Part shown: positions 15,428 through 20,952 of the stretch, one piece after another
Layout: each line of letters opens with the position of its first letter
Position numbering within the stretch: the first letter of the stretch is position 1
Origin: Sulfurospirillaceae bacterium
Lineage (GTDB): Bacteria; Campylobacterota; Campylobacteria; Campylobacterales; Sulfurospirillaceae
Length of the DNA stretch: 22,891 nt
NCBI GenBank assembly: GCA_028705785.1
Contig: JAQWCT010000009.1
Coordinates: 1-22,891 of the forward strand
Direction of reading: 5' to 3'
Notes under the pieces: generated by a model
Databases searched by the model: none
Told to the model about the DNA's origin: nothing
What the model saw: the letters and a program-made list of their open reading frames with translations, nothing else
Translations under genes and position numbers: made by a program

Positions 15428-17098
15428 ATGAAAACAAAAATGATACTATTATCACTTACCAGTGCGTCCTTTCTCGTTGGAGCAGCACCCACCATAGGAG
15501 ACATCGAAAAACAAGTCCAAGTCCCTAAAGAAGTTGAAAAAGGGATGAACAATGTTATTCCAACTATTCCCACAGGCGAACTTAAACCCGTTATGAGCGA
15601 TATGGGAGGGAAAAGCATTGAAATCAAAGGATTTAGTTTCAGCGGGGCTTTACATGTAAAGCCTGAAACACTGCTTTCTTTGATAAATTCTTACGCAGGT
15701 AAAAGCTATACGCTAGGCGAATTAGAAAAGATTGCTTCTTTGATTACCAAGAAATACAGAGAAGAAGGCTACTTCGTTGCACGAGCTTATATTCCTAAAC
15801 AAAGTATGAGTGAGGGAATTCTTGAAATTGCCATCATTGAGGGAACCTATGGCGAGTTTAAACTCACCAATAACTCCTCAGTCAATCATGAAAAAGTTCA
15901 AAGAATGTTAGATGATGCAAAAGGAGATAATATCGTCTCTTCCAATACCCTAGAGCGAGCCATGCTTCTCATCAATGATACCCCAGGTGTCAAAGTCACA
16001 GGCGCAGATGTAATGCCCGGAGCGCAAGTAGGAACTTCAGACTTTGCTATTACCACAGAAGCCACCAATCCTTACAGCGGATATATCTTAGGCGATAACT
16101 ATGGCTCTAAATATACAGGAAGATACAGAATAAATCTTGGACTAAGTGCGCTCTCTCCACTAGGATATGGCGATAAACTAAGCCTTAATGGCGTGGTGTC
16201 AACAACCAGTGATTTGAAAAATGGAAAAATCTCTTACGGCTTTCCGTTGATGGATAATGGATTAAGAGGAGAACTTAGTGCCTCTCATACGACTTATTCC
16301 TTGGCAGAAGACTATGCAGCCCTTGATGCCCTTGGAACTTCGACAACTTTAGAAGCCTCACTCTCTTATCCTATCATTCGAACAAGAACCCAGAGTCTGA
16401 ATGTCTCTTTGTCTTATGCCCATAAGAATATGAAAGATGAAATCCAAAGTACTTCTACGGTTAATAAAAAAGAAGCTGATTTGGCAACACTTAGCGCAAC
16501 CTATACCCAAAGTTGTCTTCTCTTTGGATTAGAAAGTAGTACTACTGCAACCCTTAATCTCATCCATGGTGATTTAAGCTTTAATGATATAGCTTCTCTT
16601 GCGCTTGATAAAGCAGGAGCACAAACCAATGGAGAATATACTAAACTAAGCGGAACTATCGAAAAAGCCATTGCCTTCAATCCAGAATATTCTCTTACCA
16701 CAAGCTTGAGATTTCAAAAAGCATTGGGCAATAAAAACTTAGATGGCAGTGAAGACTTCTCTTTAGGTGGCGCTTATGGGGTAAGAGCATTCCCAGATGG
16801 CGAACACTCTGCTGAGAATGGCTATATCTTTGGAGTAGAACTCTTTTATGCACTTCCAAGTTATGAAGGTATAAACCACAAAGTAAGTCTCTTTGCAGAT
16901 ACGGGATATGCCAAAATGGAAAATCCACTCGCAACATCGCAAAGTAGACACCTAAGTGATATGGGCCTTGGTTATCAAGCATCCTATAAAGACTTCTTTA
17001 CAAAAGCGCAAATTGCCAGAGTCATTGGCGGTGAAAAAGTTGAAAGTGAGAGCGAACACGCTACGAAATTACTTTTACAGATTGGTTGGATTTACTAG
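15428..17098 (+). CDS. TpsB two-partner secretion transporter (ShlB/FhaC/HecB family)
   Basis: Outer-membrane Omp85-superfamily pore that exports the TpsA protein encoded 9 bp upstream. The 556-aa protein has a signal peptide (about 1-19, cut near GAAP). A POTRA_2 domain follows (about 60-140: IEIKGFSFSGALHVKPETLL, then GYFVARAYIPKQ), then a second POTRA (about 145-210, INDTPGVKV). The C-terminal 340 residues form alternating amphipathic strands of a 16-strand barrel ending with W-I-Y. The plug/lid motif usually read VRGY or VRGF is VRAF here (GGAYGVRAFPDGE), a small change at a position that contacts the barrel wall. AAGGGA supplies the ribosome-binding site. An 18-bp perfect palindrome containing TTTACATGTAAA lies in codons of the first POTRA (15646-15663). 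Confidence 0.95.
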   Translation: MKTKMILLSLTSASFLVGAAPTIGDIEKQVQVPKEVEKGMNNVIPTIPTGELKPVMSDMGGKSIEIKGFSFSGALHVKPETLLSLINSYAGKSYTLGELEKIASLITKKYREEGYFVARAYIPKQSMSEGILEIAIIEGTYGEFKLTNNSSVNHEKVQRMLDDAKGDNIVSSNTLERAMLLINDTPGVKVTGADVMPGAQVGTSDFAITTEATNPYSGYILGDNYGSKYTGRYRINLGLSALSPLGYGDKLSLNGVVSTTSDLKNGKISYGFPLMDNGLRGELSASHTTYSLAEDYAALDALGTSTTLEASLSYPIIRTRTQSLNVSLSYAHKNMKDEIQSTSTVNKKEADLATLSATYTQSCLLFGLESSTTATLNLIHGDLSFNDIASLALDKAGAQTNGEYTKLSGTIEKAIAFNPEYSLTTSLRFQKALGNKNLDGSEDFSLGGAYGVRAFPDGEHSAENGYIFGVELFYALPSYEGINHKVSLFADTGYAKMENPLATSQSRHLSDMGLGYQASYKDFFTKAQIARVIGGEKVESESEHATKLLLQIGWIY

Positions 17099-17106
17099 GT
17101 TCTTTT

Positions 17107-17149
17107 CTTTACATGTAAGGCTTAAAACCTTACATGTAAAGTTCTTTTG
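17107..17149 (+). terminator. Hairpin after tpsB built from two TACATGTA palindromes
   Basis: CTTTACATGTAAGG (17107-17120) and CCTTACATGTAAAG (17128-17141) form a perfect 14-bp stem with the 7-nt loop CTTAAAA, followed by TTCTTTT. It starts 9 bp after the tpsB stop. This is a plausible rho-independent terminator made of an inverted pair of the iterated palindrome, as uptake sequences do in Neisseria and Pasteurellaceae. Confidence 0.75.
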
Positions 17150-17183
17150 ATATCATTCCCACATTAACTTCACAATTATTTTC

Positions 17184-17189
17184 TACAAT
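17184..17189 (+). promoter_or_regulatory. Candidate -10 for the exported His/Pro-rich protein gene
   Basis: TACAAT lies 41 bp before the ATG in an A/T-rich spacer between the terminator and the gene. AAAGGAA at 17212-17218 is the ribosome-binding site. No -35 is evident. Confidence 0.4.
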
Positions 17190-17224
17190 ATACCAATAAT
17201 TTTTGAGGTTTAAAGGAATTTATC

Positions 17225-17830
17225 ATGCATTTAAAACACATTTTTGCGTTACTTTTAGCCGTGAGTACTTTTATCTTACCTTCTACCTTAAGTGCGTCTG
17301 ATTTTGAGTGGCGACTTAACCTTAATCTTCGTTCTCATTCTGACCCTTACGGTTATCGCTATGGGCTTGTTAATCGTTTTGCGATGGATGAAGCTGATGT
17401 CATGCTCATTTTAAATCGCGTTTATGAGCCAGCCGATGCGTATATGATATTTCGTTTAGCAGAGATTTCAGGACTATCGCCTGAGTATATTTTGAATGTC
17501 TATTATGAAAGAAGGCAGTATGGATGGTCTGACATAGCACTTTTTCTAGGTATTCGCTCAGATAGACATGATTTGATTATCTTAAGAGAGAGACATGATA
17601 TGCGAGATGTTTACTATGAGTACAATCATAAACGCAAAGAGCGCTATGAAGAGCGTTATGTGCCCCAACCTCCAAAGCATTATGCACCTGTACCGCAAAG
17701 ACATGAACAGCCTCGCCATAAACCAGTGCCCATTGTTCAAGAGCGACACAAGCCAAAAAAACATGAGCCCCAAAGAAACCCTGAACCACCACGCCCGAAT
17801 GATAGGCATGATGACAACAGAAGACATTAG
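17225..17830 (+). CDS. Exported protein of unknown function with His/Pro/Arg-rich tail
   Basis: A 201-aa protein that I do not recognise. It has a clear signal peptide (about 1-24, cut near SAS-DFEW). A compact middle region (about 25-125) is rich in acidic and aromatic residues and has a helical look (DEADVMLILNRVYEPADAYM, AEISGLSPEYILNVYYERR). From about residue 130 to the end it is a basic, low-complexity tail of His, Pro, Arg and Glu with repeated RHE, KP and PP. The tail could bind metal ions, acidic polymers or the cell wall, but nothing proves this. It has its own putative promoter and is closed by hairpins on both sides, so it is probably a single-gene unit, not part of the secretion operon. 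Confidence 0.8.
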   Translation: MHLKHIFALLLAVSTFILPSTLSASDFEWRLNLNLRSHSDPYGYRYGLVNRFAMDEADVMLILNRVYEPADAYMIFRLAEISGLSPEYILNVYYERRQYGWSDIALFLGIRSDRHDLIILRERHDMRDVYYEYNHKRKERYEERYVPQPPKHYAPVPQRHEQPRHKPVPIVQERHKPKKHEPQRNPEPPRPNDRHDDNRRH

Positions 17831-17843
17831 TAATAATGTCTAT

Positions 17844-17867
17844 ATCTTACATGTAAAGATATTTTGA
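17844..17867 (+). terminator. Hairpin terminator with TACATGTA at its apex
   Basis: ATATCTT (17844-17850) pairs with AAGATAT (17858-17864) around ACATGTA, and TTTT follows at once. It lies 13 bp after the stop of the His/Pro-rich protein gene. The stem is A/T-rich and short, so efficiency may be modest. Confidence 0.65.
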
Positions 17868-17895
17868 TACTATTACAGTTCTAAAGGACTATGGA

Positions 17896-18534
17896 ATGGA
17901 AAGAATTAAAAATATCGCTTGTTTTTCAAAGCTCAATGATGAACAACTTGAAAAGTTGAAAAAAATCTCTGTGGTAAAAAAGTATAACGCCAAAGAGATT
18001 TTATTTTACGAAGGCGATACGCCTATCTATCTGTATGTTTTATTGCAAGGAACACTTAAGGTTTACAAGACTAACCACAAAGGTCAGCAGATTTTTTTGC
18101 ATCAGTTTTATCCTGGTGGATTGGTGGCGGAACTGGCGCATTTTGAAAATATCCCTTATCCTGCTACGGCTGAATTTACGAGCAATAGTGAGGTTTTGAG
18201 GATTGATTATGCGGCGCTTGAAAAAGATTTTTTTAAAAATCCTGAGATTTCGATGGAAATCATCAAGTCACTCATTGCTAAGCATAGGATTCTTATCGAT
18301 ATTATCCAAAAAGAGGTGGTTTTAACCGCTGATGCAAAAATTGCGAAGTTTATCCTTGAAAATGGAGAGCTTTTTGCCACGCTTAAAAATACGCAAATAG
18401 CCTCAATTCTAAATATCACCCCTGAAACACTCTCAAGGACACTGAGTCGTTTTAAAGTTTCTGGGTGGATTGAAATGAATGATAAACATGACATTCACAT
18501 TCTTGATAAAATGGCACTCGAAGAGATGCTCTAA
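17896..18534 (+). CDS. Crp/Fnr-family transcriptional regulator
   Basis: A 212-aa regulator with an N-terminal cyclic-nucleotide-binding-type beta-roll (about 10-120, EILFYEGDTPIYLYVLLQGT) and a dimerisation helix (about 115-142). The C-terminal HTH has the recognition helix TPETLSRTLSRF, where E177, S180 and R181 match the E-xx-SR pattern that makes FNR read TTGA half-sites. Only one cysteine (C9) is present, so an FNR-type iron-sulphur cluster is not expected; the signal may instead be nitrosative, haem-based or a small molecule, as in NssR/NarR/Dnr-type proteins. AAAGGA stands 7 nt before the ATG. It lies directly upstream of nrfHA, and an FNR-type box follows its stop by 34 bp, so it is the best candidate activator of that operon. 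Confidence 0.9.
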   Translation: MERIKNIACFSKLNDEQLEKLKKISVVKKYNAKEILFYEGDTPIYLYVLLQGTLKVYKTNHKGQQIFLHQFYPGGLVAELAHFENIPYPATAEFTSNSEVLRIDYAALEKDFFKNPEISMEIIKSLIAKHRILIDIIQKEVVLTADAKIAKFILENGELFATLKNTQIASILNITPETLSRTLSRFKVSGWIEMNDKHDIHILDKMALEEML

Positions 18535-18535
18535 A

Positions 18536-18565
18536 GAAAGGAAATTCTCCCTTTCACTCTTTTTT
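18536..18565 (+). terminator. Possible weak terminator after the Crp/Fnr gene
   Basis: GAAAGG (18536-18541) can pair with CCTTTC (18550-18555) around an 8-nt loop, and a run of six T follows after ACTC. The stem is only 6 bp, so some read-through toward nrfHA is likely. Confidence 0.45.
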
Positions 18566-18567
18566 CC

Positions 18568-18581
18568 TTGACATAAGTCAA
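18568..18581 (+). promoter_or_regulatory. FNR/NssR-type operator upstream of nrfH
   Basis: TTGAC-ATAA-GTCAA is a perfect 14-bp dyad with the 5-4-5 layout of FNR sites (TTGAT-N4-ATCAA). Its centre lies about 40 bp before the start site predicted from TATACA at 18602, close to the -41.5 of class II activation. It is the only such dyad I found in this region. Confidence 0.75.
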
Positions 18582-18601
18582 TGTTTTTTTTCGCCATTCT
18601 T

Positions 18602-18607
18602 TATACA
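18602..18607 (+). promoter_or_regulatory. Candidate -10 of the nrfHA operon
   Basis: TATACA lies 20 bp after the FNR-type dyad, which predicts transcription from about 18614. TTGACA inside the dyad cannot be the -35, because the spacing is 28 bp. This fits an activator-dependent promoter. Confidence 0.5.
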
Positions 18608-18613
18608 ATTCCT

Positions 18614-18786
18614 CTTAACTTTTATTATGCTATTTAATTAAATTAAAATTAATAATAGGAGGTTTTTTGTTTGGGTGTTATGAGGATACATAAACTTTGC
18701 CTATAATGGCAAGGCTTTAGCGCCTCAGTGGCTAGCGTAGATTTGGGAGCTTCGCTTTCAAATCGTAATTGAAAATGGAGGGGAAT
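18614..18786 (+). ncRNA. Long structured 5' leader of nrfHA
   Basis: About 170 nt separate the predicted start from the nrfH start codon. It holds an A/T-rich stretch and an orphan AGGAGG (18657-18662) with no long frame behind it. One hairpin, CTTTGCC/GGCAAGG (18695-18714), carries TATAAT in its loop. Another, GATTTGGGAGC/GCTTTCAAATC with a UUC loop (18740-18764), has 11 pairs of which two are G-U. The second hairpin ends 12 nt before the nrfH ribosome-binding site, and neither has a T-run. It may control stability or translation; I recognise no riboswitch class. Confidence 0.4.
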
Positions 18787-19320
18787 GTGAAAAAAAATAA
18801 ATTCCTTGTGTACGGTGCATTATTCGTATTTGCGATTGCGATTGGATTATTTATCTATGTGATAAATGTTTCAAAAGCGTTGTCGTATCTCTCAAGTGAC
18901 CCTAAAGCCTGTATTAACTGTCATGTTATGAATACAGAGTATGCAACATGGCAACATAGCTCTCATGCGGAGCGTGCGGGTTGTATCGATTGTCACTTAC
19001 CACGAGATAATATGGTTAATAAGTATGTTGCAAAAGCACGAGATGGTTTTAACCATACGGTGGCTTTTACTTTCAATACTTACAAGAACGCTATCAAAAT
19101 TAGTGATGATGGCGCGAAAAGAGTACAAGAAAATTGTATTTCTTGCCATGCGAGTATAGTTTCTACATTGGTAAAAGATAGCGATCTTAATCACAAGTTT
19201 GATGATCCATCTGTGGCTACGGGAAGACGCTGTTGGGAATGCCATAAGGGTGTACCACACGGATTAGTTCGCGGTTTGAGCACTACGCCTAATAATCTAG
19301 GCGTTAAAGAAGTAAAGTAA
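18787..19320 (+). CDS. nrfH: NrfH, menaquinol-oxidising tetrahaem cytochrome c
   Basis: Membrane-anchored NapC/NirT-family cytochrome that oxidises menaquinol and feeds electrons to NrfA. I choose the GTG at 18787 (177 aa, the length I recall for Wolinella NrfH), because GGAGG at 18777-18781 then has ideal 5-nt spacing; upstream in-frame ATG 18775 and TTG 18769 would overlap or precede this site. One N-terminal membrane helix (about 6-28) is followed by four haem sites: CINCH (42-46), CIDCH (66-70), CISCH (117-121) and CWECH (149-153). M48, just after the first site, corresponds to the methionine ligand of haem 1 in this family, and K83 is a candidate for the quinol-site lysine. nrfA follows after 12 bp. 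Confidence 0.96.
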   Translation: MKKNKFLVYGALFVFAIAIGLFIYVINVSKALSYLSSDPKACINCHVMNTEYATWQHSSHAERAGCIDCHLPRDNMVNKYVAKARDGFNHTVAFTFNTYKNAIKISDDGAKRVQENCISCHASIVSTLVKDSDLNHKFDDPSVATGRRCWECHKGVPHGLVRGLSTTPNNLGVKEVK

Positions 19321-19332
19321 AAGGAGAATGGA

Positions 19333-20859
19333 ATGATGAAGTTTAAATTATTACTTGTTGGCTCTTTGATTGCTATTGGGGCAATGGCACTTTTAGCGGC
19401 AAATGTTAATGAGAAAGAAAAAGAAAGAGTTGAGCTTAACAAAGCACCTTCAAGTGCTGGAATTGCTGGTAAAGAGAAAAGTGAAGAGTGGGCAAAGTAT
19501 TTCCCAAGACAGTATGATTCTTGGAAAAAGACAAAAGAGGGCGATGAGTTAACCGATATGTTGGATAAAAAACCTTATCTTGCTGTTGCGTGGGCTGGTT
19601 ATGCTTTCTCTAAAGATTATAATGCTCCACGAGGTCATTATTACGCTGTTCAAGATAATATTAACTCTTTAAGAACAGGTGCTCCAGTGGATGCTAAAAC
19701 AGGACCACTTCCAACAGCGTGTTGGACTTGTAAATCTCCAGATGTTCCAAGATTGATTGAAGAAGATGGTGAGTTGGAGTATTTTACAGGCAAATGGGCA
19801 AAATACGGCGCACAAGTGGTTAACTCAGTCGGTTGTGCAACTTGTCATGATGACAAAACTGCTCAGCTTTCAGTGCGTGTTCCACACTTAAATCGTGGCT
19901 TAGAAGCAGCAGGACTTAAGAAGTTTGAAGATTCAACGCATCAAGAAAAACGCTCTTTGGTCTGTGCGCAATGTCATGTTGAGTACTACTTCAAAAAGAC
20001 AGATTGGACAGATGCTAAAGGTGTAGCAAAAACAGCAATGGTCGTAACCCTTCCTTATAAAAATGGAACAACCGTTGAAGGCATGGAAAAATACTATGAC
20101 GATATCAATTTCTCAGATTGGACACATAGTATCTCTAAAACCCCTATGATTAAAGCGCAACATCCTGATTGGGAACTCTGGAAAACAGGTATTCATGGAC
20201 AAAAAGGTGTTTCTTGTGCGGATTGTCACATGCCTTACACTCAAGAGGGTGCAGTTAAATACTCAGACCACCAAATCGGAAATCCTTTAGCCAATATGGA
20301 TAAGAGTTGTATGAACTGCCATAGAGAAAGTGAAACTAAGCTCAAAGGTATCGTAGCTCAAAAGTTCGAGAGAAAAGAGTTGATGATGGACTTGGCTTTT
20401 GACAATATCGGTAAAGCACACTTAGAGACAGGCGAAGCTATGAAACTTGGCGCAACTGATGCCGAACTCAAAGAAATCAGAACACTTATTCGTCATGCAC
20501 AATGGAAAGGTGATATGGCTATCGCAGGGCACGGCGCATTCTTCCATGCTCCTGAAGAGTTATTAAGACTTCTAGGTGTGGCAAATGACCAAGCACAACA
20601 AGCGAGAATTAAACTGGTCAAAGTCTTAGCAAAATACGGTGCGATAGACTATGTAGCGCCAGATTTTAGTTCTAAAGAAAAAGCACAAGGCTTGGCTAAA
20701 GTCAATATGGCTGAACTTGCTGCTGAGAAAATGAAGTTTAAACAAACTTTAGAGCAAGAGTGGAAAAAAGAGGCAAAAGCTAAAGGAAGAGCAAATCCTG
20801 AGCTTTACAAAGATGCCGATACAATCGATAACGGTAAGTCTGTTTGGAATAAAAAATAG
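19333..20859 (+). CDS. nrfA: NrfA, ammonia-forming cytochrome c nitrite reductase
   Basis: Periplasmic pentahaem enzyme that reduces nitrite to ammonium with six electrons. The 508-aa protein has a signal peptide (1-23) and haem motifs CWTCK (130-134, the active-site haem with lysine as ligand), CATCH (168-172), CAQCH (211-215), CADCH (295-299) and CMNCH (326-330). Catalytic R114, Y218 and H277 and the calcium-site residues E217, K274 and Q276 (in IKAQH) are all present at the numbers I recall for the Wolinella enzyme, so it should be active. AAGGAG (19321-19326) serves the double ATG at 19333/19336. It forms the NrfHA complex with the upstream product. Two strong hairpins directly follow the gene. 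Confidence 0.98.
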   Translation: MMKFKLLLVGSLIAIGAMALLAANVNEKEKERVELNKAPSSAGIAGKEKSEEWAKYFPRQYDSWKKTKEGDELTDMLDKKPYLAVAWAGYAFSKDYNAPRGHYYAVQDNINSLRTGAPVDAKTGPLPTACWTCKSPDVPRLIEEDGELEYFTGKWAKYGAQVVNSVGCATCHDDKTAQLSVRVPHLNRGLEAAGLKKFEDSTHQEKRSLVCAQCHVEYYFKKTDWTDAKGVAKTAMVVTLPYKNGTTVEGMEKYYDDINFSDWTHSISKTPMIKAQHPDWELWKTGIHGQKGVSCADCHMPYTQEGAVKYSDHQIGNPLANMDKSCMNCHRESETKLKGIVAQKFERKELMMDLAFDNIGKAHLETGEAMKLGATDAELKEIRTLIRHAQWKGDMAIAGHGAFFHAPEELLRLLGVANDQAQQARIKLVKVLAKYGAIDYVAPDFSSKEKAQGLAKVNMAELAAEKMKFKQTLEQEWKKEAKAKGRANPELYKDADTIDNGKSVWNKK

Positions 20860-20868
20860 ATTTTCACA

Positions 20869-20897
20869 AAGAGAAGAGAGAATTTCTCTCTTCTCTT
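20869..20897 (+). terminator. Hairpin 1 between nrfA and nrfI
   Basis: AAGAGAAGAGAG (20869-20880) and CTCTCTTCTCTT (20886-20897) form a perfect 12-bp purine/pyrimidine stem with loop AATTT, 10 bp after the nrfA stop. No T-run follows, so partial termination or 3'-end protection of nrfHA mRNA is more likely than full termination. Confidence 0.7.
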
Positions 20898-20940
20898 ATG
20901 TTATACTAGAAATTCTATCGAGCATTTCTAGTATAACATA
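20897..20940 (+). promoter_or_regulatory. Hairpin 2: perfect 17-bp inverted repeat in front of nrfI
   Basis: TATGTTATACTAGAAAT (20897-20913) and ATTTCTAGTATAACATA (20924-20940) are exact complements around a 10-nt loop. The stem abuts hairpin 1 (they share base 20897) and ends exactly where the nrfI ribosome-binding GGGAG begins. It is probably an mRNA-level control element; it could also be a protein operator. Confidence 0.75.
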
Positions 20941-20952
20941 GGGAGAAATAGT

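Noticed and set aside
18568..18573. TTGACA as a sigma-70 -35 box for nrfH
   Set aside because: The nearest -10 candidate (TATACA at 18602) is 28 bp away, too far for sigma-70. The hexamer is better explained as half of the TTGAC-N4-GTCAA dyad.
18702..18707. TATAAT as the main nrfH promoter
   Set aside because: It is a perfect -10 but forms the loop of the CTTTGCC/GGCAAGG hairpin, has no -35-like element, and ignores the FNR-type box 120 bp upstream. It remains possible as a secondary promoter.
18695..18764. Known riboswitch (for example c-di-GMP or Moco type) in the nrf leader
   Set aside because: I could not fit the conserved cores of these classes; only two simple stem-loops are visible.
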